A DNA stretch of 10,986 nucleotides, taken from Actinomycetota bacterium. GTDB taxonomy: Bacteria; Actinomycetota; Humimicrobiia; Humimicrobiales; Humimicrobiaceae. The position numbers and the translations under genes were made by a program. Shown here in pieces: positions 1 to 5,948 of the stretch (position 1 is its first letter; each line of letters begins with the position of its first letter). The stretch is taken from contig JAHILC010000197.1 of NCBI GenBank assembly GCA_018897225.1, forward strand, positions 1 to 10,986, read 5' to 3'. The notes under the pieces were generated by a model that saw only the letters and a program-made list of their open reading frames with translations, made no database searches and was not told the DNA's origin.

Positions 1-491
1 ATTCTTTCAAGACCATATGTCAGTTCGGCAGAAACAGGCTTCAATGCAAAACCACCCATTTGCTGGAAATAAGTGAATTGCGTAATCTCCATGCCATCAG
101 CCCAGACTTCCCATCCGAGACCTGCAGCTCCGATCGTTGGAGATTGCCAGTCGTCTTCAACAAACCTTATGTCATGTTCCTTGAGATTGATTCCAAGGCA
201 TGCAAGTGAACCAAGATAGAGGTTAACGACATCATCCGGGGACGGTTTAAGCAACACCTGGAACTGGTAATAATATTGCGTCCTGAATGGGTTTTCACCA
301 TAACGGCCATCAGTTGGCCTGCGGCTTGGTTCCACATATGCAACCTTCCAGGGTTCAGGACCAAGACACCTAAGGAAAGTGTCTGCATTAAAGGTGCCTG
401 CGCCTTTTTCAAGGTCAAGCGGCTGCCCTATAAGACAACCATTATCAGCCCAGTATTTCTGCAAGTTAAAAATTATATCCTGAAAATTCAT
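1..491 (-). CDS. glyQ: Glycyl-tRNA synthetase alpha subunit, N-terminal part (cut by window edge)
   Basis: The first 163 codons are present and the gene runs off the left edge (the family is usually about 290-300 residues). GlyQ is the catalytic, class II-type subunit of the alpha2beta2 enzyme that charges tRNA-Gly in the cytoplasm. The translation from the ATG at 491 follows the family throughout: [19 protein letters not shown] at the start, then [74 protein letters not shown] and YGLERI at the cut. It lies 34 bp after recO and reads in the same direction, so it is probably cotranscribed. No strong ribosome binding site is visible; the upstream bases are A/T-rich with only a weak AAGAAA. Whether a separate glyS follows, or a GlyQS fusion, cannot be seen here. 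Confidence 0.97.
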   Translation of the reverse strand, partial: MNFQDIIFNLQKYWADNGCLIGQPLDLEKGAGTFNADTFLRCLGPEPWKVAYVEPSRRPTDGRYGENPFRTQYYYQFQVLLKPSPDDVVNLYLGSLACLGINLKEHDIRFVEDDWQSPTIGAAGLGWEVWADGMEITQFTYFQQMGGFALKPVSAELTYGLER

Positions 492-525
492 AATTTTCTT
501 ATTTTAATTATATTAACTTCAATAG

Positions 526-1356
526 TCAATTTAGATTGCTTTTGATGTTGCTTTTAATGTTACTTTGGACTACTGCCGCAAATTTATTTAAATAATTGTA
601 GCAGTCTATATGACAGTCAGTATGGTAGTTAAAGTAGTCACTGATTAACCTATAGACATTCTCAAGGACTGCATTATCAAACTCAACACTTCTAAAATCC
701 TTAAACTTCCTGCTGAAAAGGTCTGAAATTAAATTATAATGCGGCAGATTTAAATCTTTCTTCATGTCAGGCATATTTTCTGCAGATTTTGAACATATCG
801 GGCAAAGAACTCCGCCCATTTTTATTGAAAATGAAATTTTGCCCGATTTTTCCTCCACTATTGCTGTACCGCAGCTGCTGCAATTTTCAATTATGGGGGC
901 ATACCCGGTAATTTTTAAAAACTTTGCAATAAAAAAGCATGCGACCTTTTCTTGTGAATAAATATCATCTTTCGGGAGGCTGTCTATTTCATTAAAGCAA
1001 ACATAAATGAGTTTGAAGAGCACCGGAGAGGCTTCGTTGGTATGAAGATGCATTTTCAGAACAATTTCACTTATAAGCTGGCAGAAAATAAACTTGTTAA
1101 AATCAAGAGGGATATTGCTGAAATTCTTTAAAATTTCAGCGCCTGTTATTATATCCAGGCTTTTGCCTGAAGCAAGTTCGAGGTCAATAAAATTGAATAA
1201 TTCCAGCCTGCCTCCAAATTTGCTCTTTATTTTTCTTGCCCCTTTTGCTACTGCATCAATCAACCCATTTTTTTGGGAATAAAGCTTGACTATCTTATCT
1301 GCCTCACCAAGCTTATAAGCTTTTAGAATGATGGCTTTTGCTCTATAGGAGGACAT
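526..1356 (-). CDS. recO: DNA repair protein RecO
   Basis: The protein has 276 residues, a little longer than the usual 240-260. RecO works with RecF and RecR to load RecA onto SSB-coated single-stranded DNA, and it also anneals strands. Residues 1-80 form the N-terminal OB fold, opening with YRAKAIILKAYKLGEADKI, and AKGARKIKSKFGGRLE follows at about 37-52. The helical C-terminal part carries a zinc-binding cluster of four cysteines, C159-x2-C162 and C185-x2-C188, as in many Gram-positive and thermophile RecO proteins. The ATG at 1356 gives a full N-terminus; no clear ribosome binding site precedes it. The extreme C-terminus has a small in-frame duplication (NIKS twice, near 530-555). The gene lies between deoC (53 bp) and glyQ (34 bp), a normal context beside era and glyQ. 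Confidence 0.94.
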   Translation of the reverse strand: MSSYRAKAIILKAYKLGEADKIVKLYSQKNGLIDAVAKGARKIKSKFGGRLELFNFIDLELASGKSLDIITGAEILKNFSNIPLDFNKFIFCQLISEIVLKMHLHTNEASPVLFKLIYVCFNEIDSLPKDDIYSQEKVACFFIAKFLKITGYAPIIENCSSCGTAIVEEKSGKISFSIKMGGVLCPICSKSAENMPDMKKDLNLPHYNLISDLFSRKFKDFRSVEFDNAVLENVYRLISDYFNYHTDCHIDCYNYLNKFAAVVQSNIKSNIKSNLN

Positions 1357-1409
1357 TATTTATATATCTTATAAAAACTAATTTATTAATACTGATAATG
1401 CTAAAAGTT

Positions 1410-2123
1410 TTACTTATCATAAAGCTCGACATATTCGTCTATAATGTTCAAACCACTGCTGGTACCGAGCCTTGTAGCGCCTGCATCAATAAGAGCCTGT
1501 GCATCCTTAAATGTTTTTATTCCACCCGCTGCTTTTACCCCTATATTTCGCGTAACTACTTCCCTTATCAGCCTTACATCATCAAGCTCGGCGCCTCTTG
1601 TGCCAAAACCGGTTGAAGTTTTAATAAAATCTGCACCTGATTCTTCAATTATTTTGCAAACTTTCCTTACTTCTTCTTTTTCAAGAGCGCCATTTTCTAT
1701 AACTATTTTAATATTAATATGCTTGTTATACTCAGCCATTTGTTCTCTTCTTATTACGCTTACTATTATGCCTATTTCTTTTTCTATGTATGTGTAATTT
1801 CCACTCTTTAGCATACCAAGGTTTATAACCACATCCAGCTCGTCGGCGCCTTTTTTAACATTATCCCTTGATTCGAACACTTTGGTTTCTATGGTGTTTG
1901 CTCCCAGAGGATATCCTACAACGGAGCATATCTTCACATCAGAACCCGAAAGTATCCTTTTTGCTATGGGAATATAGCTCGGATTAACACAAACTGCAGC
2001 AAAATGGTTCTTTTTTGCTGTTACGCATAAGGCTTGTACAGCTTGAACGGTTGCTGTGGGACTTAGCAATGTCTGGTCAATTGTTTTTGCAAGTTGTTCT
2101 CTCGTTAGCGTCTTAACCACCAA
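1410..2123 (-). CDS. deoC: Deoxyribose-phosphate aldolase (DERA)
   Basis: The protein has 237 residues. DeoC is a class I TIM-barrel aldolase that splits 2-deoxyribose-5-phosphate into glyceraldehyde-3-phosphate and acetaldehyde during cytoplasmic nucleoside salvage. Visible active-site features are the Schiff-base lysine K168 in FIKTSTGF, the second lysine K197 in GVKAAGGI, the proton-relay aspartate D97 in ELDVVINLG, and the C-terminal phosphate-binding GTSSG at about 220-224. The start given is TTG at 2123. A GTG follows immediately at 2120, and AGGAAAGGG lies directly upstream, so either could be used; there is no ATG at this point. The gene sits between era and recO. The 128-bp gap behind era leaves room for its own promoter, but no convincing one was found. 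Confidence 0.95.
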   Translation of the reverse strand: MVVKTLTREQLAKTIDQTLLSPTATVQAVQALCVTAKKNHFAAVCVNPSYIPIAKRILSGSDVKICSVVGYPLGANTIETKVFESRDNVKKGADELDVVINLGMLKSGNYTYIEKEIGIIVSVIRREQMAEYNKHINIKIVIENGALEKEEVRKVCKIIEESGADFIKTSTGFGTRGAELDDVRLIREVVTRNIGVKAAGGIKTFKDAQALIDAGATRLGTSSGLNIIDEYVELYDK

Positions 2124-2220
2124 CCCTTTCCTGGTTTTTTAAAATTATTATGTTTTACTTTAGTTAATCATATACAAATTAGACCCAAAATTTTTAAAGT
2201 ATATAATTACCTTAATATAT

Positions 2221-2234
2221 CAGCATCCATGCTG
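2221..2234. other. Interrupted palindrome in the era-deoC gap
   Basis: CAGCAT-CC-ATGCTG is a perfect 6+6 inverted repeat just after the era stop and upstream of deoC. It could be a weak hairpin or a protein-binding site. No T-run follows it in the direction of transcription, so it does not look like an intrinsic terminator. The rest of the 128-bp gap is A/T-rich with no recognisable gene. Confidence 0.25.
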
Positions 2235-2251
2235 TTTTCTCACAATTGCCG

Positions 2252-3166
2252 TTAATAACCCATCCGGGTAAGATAGGATTCATTCTTGGTCCAGTTTTCA
2301 ACAATTTTTACCCAAATTTGCAAAAAAACCCTCTTTTCAAGAAGCTCTTCGATATCAGCTCTTGCAAGTGTGCCAATTTTTTTAAGCATTTCCCCTGATT
2401 TTCCTATGATTATTCCTTTCTGGGATTTCTTTTCAATATGTATGCTGCACTCTATATTCATAAGTGGCAATCCTGACCTGTCCTTTTTTTCTTTCATGCT
2501 CTCAACTTCAACAAATATGCTGTGGGGTATTTCCTGGAAAAGGTTTTGGGAAAGTTTTTCTCTTACAATTTCAGCAATCATTTTATGAATCGGAAAATCA
2601 GTTACCATATCATCGGGAAAATACATCGGACCTTCGGGGAGTTCTTTCAACAGAATTTGCACCAGGGCATCAAGATTTTCACCCGTTTTGGCTGAAATAG
2701 GTAGAATGTAATCAAAGAAAACAAAGTTGTCTTTTAATTCCTGCAATTTGCTTGCAATACCGCCTCTTTCTTTTTTTGAAATTAAATCAATTTTATTCAG
2801 CAGCAGTAATTTGGGTTGTTTTTTAGACTTAATCTTGCTAAATACAAACTGGTCTCCTGTTCCAATACCGCCTGCGATATCTGTCATTACGATAATCAAA
2901 TCAACATCATTGAGTACTCCATAGATAATCCTGTTCAGCTTGTCGCCAAGTAAATTCCTGGGCTTAAAAAATCCAGGGCAATCCACAAAAACTATCTGCG
3001 CATTTTCTGTATTTAATATACAATTTATCCTGTTTCTGGTGGTCTGTGGTTTATCAGAAGTTATAACAACATTTTGTTTTAATATCTTATTTACCATGGT
3101 GGACTTGCCAACATTTGTCCTGCCAATCAAACCTGCAAAACCGGACTTAAAATTTTTTTCTTCCAT
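2252..3166 (-). CDS. era: GTPase Era
   Basis: The protein has 304 residues, the normal length. Era is an essential GTPase that binds the 3' end of 16S rRNA and helps mature the 30S subunit, peripherally associated with the membrane. GTPase motifs are G1 GRTNVGKST (15-23), switch I SDKPQTTRNRI (37-47), G3 DCPG (62-65), G4 NKID (124-127) and G5 SAK (158-160). A C-terminal KH domain has the RNA-binding loop GKSG at 255-258 and the family ending RMGY. Small departures are T in place of P in the P-loop (usually GRPNVGKS) and C in place of T in DTPG; neither should abolish function. The start is ATG at 3166. No good Shine-Dalgarno is seen. The 29-bp gap to the upstream acetyltransferase suggests cotranscription. 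Confidence 0.97.
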   Translation of the reverse strand: MEEKNFKSGFAGLIGRTNVGKSTMVNKILKQNVVITSDKPQTTRNRINCILNTENAQIVFVDCPGFFKPRNLLGDKLNRIIYGVLNDVDLIIVMTDIAGGIGTGDQFVFSKIKSKKQPKLLLLNKIDLISKKERGGIASKLQELKDNFVFFDYILPISAKTGENLDALVQILLKELPEGPMYFPDDMVTDFPIHKMIAEIVREKLSQNLFQEIPHSIFVEVESMKEKKDRSGLPLMNIECSIHIEKKSQKGIIIGKSGEMLKKIGTLARADIEELLEKRVFLQIWVKIVENWTKNESYLTRMGY

Positions 3167-3195
3167 ATAGTGAAATATCGTTTTTGAAAAATTAT

Positions 3196-3672
3196 TTAAA
3201 ATTTGAGAACCATCAAAGTCCTGTTAATTCCAGCCCCATACTCATCCAGCCTGACTTCCTTTGCTTCAAAGCCAAACCTTTCATACAGTTTCACTGCCGC
3301 CTTATTTTCAGCATCTACTGTCAATTCGACCTGTTCGAAATTTTCATCTCTTAAAATATCTAAGGTATCTTTTAAAAGCTTTTTACCTATACCCTGCGCC
3401 CTATATCCACTACAAATATAAAAGGAGTAAATAAAAGCTATCCTGGTTTCCTTCCATTCCCTTAAAATTTCACAAGCACCAATTATTTTGCTGCTTTTTT
3501 TCAGTTGAGCAACTATAAACTTGCCATACCTTATTATAACAGGGATCTGCCACTCATTTATTGCTGCATCCTTACCCAGGTTTTCAATTTCCAGTTTTTT
3601 TATATTTTCAATAAGTGAAAGGCTGAAATCTTTAATTGTCTTTATTTCAATTTCCTGCATTTGCATATTCAT
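3196..3672 (-). CDS. GNAT-family N-acetyltransferase
   Basis: The protein has 158 residues and a single GNAT fold, which moves an acetyl group from acetyl-CoA to an amine; the substrate is unknown. The acetyl-CoA pyrophosphate-binding motif A is clear at about 86-100 (GYRAQGIGKKLL, matching R/Q-x2-G-x-G). Motif B follows at 117-135 (LTVDAENKAAVKLYERFGF). These resemble RimI-type enzymes, but the N-terminal part is not close enough to call RimI. Three methionines occur in the first five codons (3672, 3666, 3660); the first is used here, and the ribosome binding site is weak (GAAAG, about 13 nt upstream). It appears to be the first gene of the block that continues into era, and the transposon begins 172 bp upstream of it. 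Confidence 0.85.
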   Translation of the reverse strand: MNMQMQEIEIKTIKDFSLSLIENIKKLEIENLGKDAAINEWQIPVIIRYGKFIVAQLKKSSKIIGACEILREWKETRIAFIYSFYICSGYRAQGIGKKLLKDTLDILRDENFEQVELTVDAENKAAVKLYERFGFEAKEVRLDEYGAGINRTLMVLKF

Positions 3673-3705
3673 TATTTAAATATTACTTTCAAAACAGGCC
3701 ATCCC

Positions 3706-3756
3706 GCTTATAGGCAAAAAAATATAAGCCAGTATAAATTTTACACCATATGTCAA
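3706..3756 (-). promoter_or_regulatory. Leader of the GNAT-era block: weak promoter candidate and hairpin
   Basis: On the minus strand TTGACA (3751-3756) and TATACT (3731-3736) are separated by only 14 bp, shorter than the usual 16-18, so this is a weak candidate. Immediately downstream, a perfect 7-bp inverted repeat GCTTATA/TATAAGC (3706-3729, 10-nt loop) could form a hairpin in the leader. Nothing else is recognised in 3673-3843. An open frame of about 23 codons next to the transposon end matched no family I know. Confidence 0.3.
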
Positions 3757-3823
3757 CAAAAAAGTGAGATTTCAATCAGAAATTAATTATTTTGTGGTGA
3801 TTATTTATGCTAACTCTACACTT

Positions 3824-3990
3824 TATACTTGGGATATCAAAAACTGACATACTCCCACAGCTAAAGCCAGTGGGGTTCTAAGGTCGCAGTGCTTCTTTGC
3901 GTTGCCTTTTGGCGGGTATCAGACTCCGCTTGCAAAAAACTCTTTCCTTCTTGCAATTGAACAATGCTTGTTGACATCTTTGCCAAATTG
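3824..3990 (-). ncRNA. Probable omega RNA of TnpB (bounds approximate)
   Basis: TnpB proteins of this family use an RNA made from the 3' part of tnpB and the right end, with the guide taken from host DNA just past the element. By that rule the scaffold would end at 3844 and the guide would be read from 3843 down to about 3824 on the minus strand. The right-end hairpin at 3854-3874 would then be part of the scaffold. The 5' boundary is a guess. Position and the intact TnpB support it; no expression evidence is available. Confidence 0.4.
3844..3878 (-). repeat. IS right end: guide, subterminal hairpin and cleavage site
   Basis: In minus-strand order there is the guide GAAC (3875-3878), a 21-nt imperfect hairpin (3854-3874) with a bulged T and TTTA loop, a 6-nt spacer and the cleavage site TCAG (3844-3847). 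In IS608 the corresponding pair is GAAT with TCAA. The changes here, T to C in the guide and A to G in the cleavage site, compensate each other. The hairpin overlaps the tnpB stop codon (3861-3863). Confidence 0.75.
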
Positions 3991-4892
3991 AAAGCTGCAT
4001 TGACATCAGCATGTTCGACGTGTCCACACAAACACTTAAAATATTTATCGTTTCTTTCACCTACTGTACCACATTTTGAACAACATTTGCTCGTATAGGC
4101 TGGTTCGCAATAGGTTACTGGTATACCCGCTAAAAGAGCTTTGTATTCCACAAACTTTTGCAGTTGGGAGAAGCTCCAAGAGTTGAGGGCATATTTGAAA
4201 CTTTTTCTGTGTTTTTTGTTATCTCGTATTCCTTGCAGTTTTTCCATTTGTATACATCCTTTCTCTTTAACTGCAAGACTAATTATTGATTTTGATATTT
4301 TGTGATTTAAGTCCCTAACAATTCTTGACTCACGGTTTTTGATTTTTTTGACAATCTTATAAAGTCCTCTTTTTTGTAGGTCTTTTCTAATTGACTTGTA
4401 TTTTTTATGTATATATTCTGCTTTTTTGCCAAACTTATAAACCTTACCCGTTTCTTTTATAGCTACAACGGCACAATGTCCCGTGGTGTTTAAATCAATT
4501 CCGATGTGTGTTTTTGTTTTTATGGTTGGTGGTTCACTAACTGTTACTGATACATAAGCAAACAATTTATCAAGTTCTATTTGATTGATTTTTTGAAAAG
4601 ATTTATTAAAGGGAATAAAAAGTTTAAGTGAGGAAATGTTAATAATCCCAGTTTGATACTTGATACCCTGATTGGGAATAGCGAGTTTAACTGATTTAAC
4701 TGCTTTTACTTTCCAATTTCTTCCATACTTTCTTAATATTTGATTAGCTATTACAGACTTTAATCCTATGTGTGCAATATTTTTAGTTGATAATTTATCC
4801 TTATTTGAAATCGCATACTCAGCCACTTTAATAGCTAAATCAAGCTCTCTTGAAAGGTCTTTCTGGTGTTTTATCTTATAAGTGAGTATCAC
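3861..4892 (-). CDS. tnpB: RNA-guided endonuclease TnpB
   Basis: The protein has 343 residues. TnpB is the compact ancestor-type relative of Cas12: an RNA-guided DNA nuclease that cuts the empty donor site and so helps the transposon persist. RuvC residues are all visible: D133 in THIGIDLNTTG, E217 in CIQMEKLQGI and D296 in HADVNAAFNLA. A zinc finger lies between the last two, C271-x2-C274 with C287-x-C289; the second pair is one residue shorter than the usual CxxC. An N-terminal region opening with TYKIKHQKDLSRELDLA precedes the nuclease. The start given is GTG at 4892; the frame is closed upstream by TAA at 4905-4907. There is no ribosome binding site, and a consensus -10 box ends 6 bp before the start, implying a leaderless message. 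It is divergent from tnpA. Confidence 0.93.
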   Translation of the reverse strand: MILTYKIKHQKDLSRELDLAIKVAEYAISNKDKLSTKNIAHIGLKSVIANQILRKYGRNWKVKAVKSVKLAIPNQGIKYQTGIINISSLKLFIPFNKSFQKINQIELDKLFAYVSVTVSEPPTIKTKTHIGIDLNTTGHCAVVAIKETGKVYKFGKKAEYIHKKYKSIRKDLQKRGLYKIVKKIKNRESRIVRDLNHKISKSIISLAVKEKGCIQMEKLQGIRDNKKHRKSFKYALNSWSFSQLQKFVEYKALLAGIPVTYCEPAYTSKCCSKCGTVGERNDKYFKCLCGHVEHADVNAAFNLAKMSTSIVQLQEGKSFLQAESDTRQKATQRSTATLEPHWL

Positions 4893-4894
4893 AA

Positions 4895-4923
4895 TTGCAT
4901 TATATTATAGGTTGTGATATATT
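4895..4923 (+). promoter_or_regulatory. tnpA promoter, overlapping the tnpB promoter
   Basis: On the plus strand TTGCAT (4895-4900) and TATATT (4918-4923) are 17 bp apart, and the ATG follows 6 bp later at 4930, again predicting a leaderless message. An 8-bp perfect inverted repeat, TATCACAA (4887-4894) and TTGTGATA (4912-4919), lies across both promoters. It could bind a repressor or form a hairpin. Confidence 0.5.
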
Positions 4924-4928
4924 GTCAA
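4899..4928 (-). promoter_or_regulatory. tnpB promoter
   Basis: On the minus strand there is a consensus -35 TTGACA (4923-4928) and, after 18 bp, a consensus -10 TATAAT (4899-4904). A second TATAAT overlaps it at 4904-4909 but is only 13 bp from the -35. Transcription should start at about 4892, the GTG itself. The -35 box almost touches the tnpA start codon at 4930. Confidence 0.7.
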
Positions 4929-4929
4929 T

Positions 4930-5325
4930 ATGAATAGGTGGAAAACTTCCATAACAGCAGTTTATAACCTTAGTTATCATATTATTTGGTGTCCTAAATA
5001 TCGTAGACCTGTTCTTGTTGGTGAAATAGCGGATAGGTTAAACGAATTATTAAAACAAAAGGCAAAAGAATTAGAAGTTGAAATTGTAGAAACAAACATA
5101 ATGTCTGACCATGTTCACTTGTTTGTCAAAACAAAACCCATTTATGCGCCACAATTTGTTGTAGGACAACTCAAGGGATATACAAGTAGGCTGCTTAGAC
5201 AAGAGTTTGGTTCACTTCGTTCACGATTGCCGACACTATGGACACGCTCGTATTATGTGGACAGCATAGGAAAACTAAATGAGTATACAATTAGAAAATA
5301 TATTGAAGAACAAAAAGGGAAATAG
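4930..5325 (+). CDS. tnpA: IS200/IS605 transposase TnpA (Y1 HUH family)
   Basis: The protein has 131 residues. TnpA is a small dimeric HUH transposase that cuts and rejoins single-stranded transposon ends through a phosphotyrosine link. The HUH metal-binding motif is H61-V-H63 in SDHVHLFV, and the catalytic tyrosine is Y124 in RKYIEEQ, equivalent to Y127 in YIENQ of IS608 TnpA. Other family blocks are YNLSYHIIWCPKYRR (12-26), GQLKGYTSRLLRQEF (79-93) and LPTLWTRSYYVDSIG (100-114). The C-terminus is about 24 residues shorter than IS608 TnpA but retains every catalytic element. It is the only plus-strand gene in the window and is divergent from tnpB. No ribosome binding site precedes the ATG. 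The stop lies 10 bp before the left-end hairpin. Confidence 0.95.
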   Translation: MNRWKTSITAVYNLSYHIIWCPKYRRPVLVGEIADRLNELLKQKAKELEVEIVETNIMSDHVHLFVKTKPIYAPQFVVGQLKGYTSRLLRQEFGSLRSRLPTLWTRSYYVDSIGKLNEYTIRKYIEEQKGK

Positions 5326-5335
5326 ACGCTTTCAT

Positions 5336-5377
5336 CCCACTCTTAAAAGAGGTGGGCTTTCCTGCTTATTGTCGTAA
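5336..5377 (-). repeat. IS left end: target TTAC, guide and subterminal hairpin
   Basis: On the minus strand the host target TTAC (5374-5377) is followed by 17 nt ending in the guide AAAG (5357-5360), then a 21-nt imperfect hairpin (5336-5356) with a bulged C and TTTA loop. TTAC with AAAG is exactly the IS608 left-end pair. The end also supplies the TAA (5343-5345) that closes the interrupted phd-uma2 frame. Confidence 0.75.
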
Positions 5378-5651
5378 GAAGATAGACTTCACCATCAATA
5401 TATTCATATCTTTTTTCATTACCTTCGGTTAGCGCAAGGAATTCTTCATACGGAACTGTCCTTGGTGCATAGTCAAATGCTTCTGTCCTTTCTCTTACCA
5501 GGCCATCAGAATTGATATTTCCCTGATATTCTTCATATGCGCAAAGAATGGCAATTTTCCTACCATTGCTGGCAATGATTATCTTTTCTTTTGTACAGTC
5601 TCTCAAGTATTTCCCAAGATTATTTTTAAGGTCTGTAGCATTTACTATCAT
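5343..5651 (-). pseudogene. Phd antitoxin-Uma2 nuclease fusion, cut by the IS
   Basis: The open frame codes for 102 residues from ATG 5651, with a good ribosome binding site (AAAGGAA, about 6 nt upstream). Residues 1-42 are a Phd/YefM antitoxin domain (NATDLKNNLGKYLRDC, then IIIASNGRKIAILCAYEE). After a linker, residues 65-90 (RTVPYEEFLAL, EKRYEYIDGEVYLL) match the opening of a Uma2/DUF820 PD-(D/E)XK nuclease domain, normally some 150 or more residues further. At TTAC the host sequence stops, and the last residues and the stop come from the transposon left end. The remainder of Uma2 is not found across the transposon: joining 5374 to 3843 gives only two more codons before TGA. The nuclease is therefore lost, while the DNA-binding Phd part could still be made. 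Confidence 0.75.
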
Positions 5652-5686
5652 TATTGTTCCTTTTTTTCTAATTAGTCATTATGGCT

Positions 5687-5729
5687 ATATTAGCTAATAT
5701 TATTGTATATTTTTGTTTTGGAAAGTCAA
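5687..5729 (-). promoter_or_regulatory. phd promoter with palindromic operator candidate
   Basis: On the minus strand TTGACT (5724-5729), a 16-bp spacer and TACAAT (5702-5707) form a good promoter. The predicted start near 5695 falls inside a perfect 14-bp palindrome, ATATTAGCTAATAT (5687-5700). Phd-type antitoxins usually repress their own promoters through palindromes at this position, so this is the likely autoregulatory site. The leader to the ATG is about 43 nt and carries the ribosome binding site. Confidence 0.6.
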
Positions 5730-5741
5730 GAGGATCTGATT

Positions 5742-5948
5742 CTATAAGCTCATTTTTGAAATTCCAGTGTGTATCAGAAGGGCTTCTTCAGCTTTTTTTA
5801 TAATTTCCGTTGAAATTTCTCCGACAAGCTTTAGCAGCCTTAACTTATCAACTGTTCTTATTTGATTACACTTTATTTTAGAATCCAAGGGCAATCCCGA
5901 ATCCTCTCCGGAAATAAAAACTTCAAATGGATCACCATTATTCGAACT
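5742..5948 (-). pseudogene. C-terminal remnant of a MazF/PemK-type endoribonuclease toxin
   Basis: There are 68 sense codons with no start codon at the family position. The reading DPFEVFISGEDSGLPLDS, then CNQIRTVDKLRL, LVGEIS and a final helix with EEALLIHTGI follows the second half of MazF/PemK toxins (the 'QIRT(I/V)D..RL' and 'alx.xlGl' pattern). MazF cleaves mRNA at short motifs. The N-terminal half, with the first strands and catalytic arginine, is missing. The fragment begins directly after the stop codon of the ATPase at 5949-5951 and is in the same frame as it, so the missing half was probably lost in a deletion that joined the two. The TAG at 5742-5744 ends just before the phd promoter. 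Confidence 0.75.

Larger units (their letters stand above)
3844..5373 (-). mobile_element. IS200/IS605-family insertion sequence (IS608-like, tnpA + tnpB)
   Basis: This is a complete 1530-bp element with divergent Y1 transposase (tnpA) and TnpB genes. Such elements move as single-stranded DNA, have no terminal inverted repeats and make no target duplication. Both ends are set from sequence, reading on the minus strand. The left end follows a TTAC target (5374-5377), and 17 nt further on, with AAAG at the foot, stands a 21-nt hairpin. The right end has GAAC, then a 21-nt hairpin, then 10 nt ending in TCAG (3844-3847). The two hairpins share the same fold: CCCAC/GTGGG foot, one bulged base at position 6, 3-bp upper stem and TTTA loop. 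This is the layout known for H. pylori IS608 (TTAC target, AAAG guide). With both proteins and both ends intact it may still be mobile. Confidence 0.9.

Noticed and set aside
276..545. 89-codon plus-strand frame opposite glyQ and recO end
   Set aside because: It lies antisense to a clear glyQ reading frame and resembles no protein family.
530..555. Duplicated 12-bp unit at the recO 3' end
   Set aside because: It only adds a few residues (NIKS twice) to a variable tail, most likely replication slippage without function.
1444..1797. 117-codon plus-strand frame inside deoC
   Set aside because: It is the antisense shadow of deoC, with low-complexity Ser/Leu/Ile composition and no motif.
2221..2234. 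Intrinsic terminator after era
   Set aside because: The CAGCAT-CC-ATGCTG palindrome has a very short loop and no T-run after it, so only an unspecified palindrome is reported.
3878..4060. 60-codon minus-strand frame in the 3' part of tnpB
   Set aside because: It is a shifted frame inside tnpB where the RuvC III and zinc-finger residues are encoded in the main frame. Codons there serve tnpB and perhaps the omega RNA.
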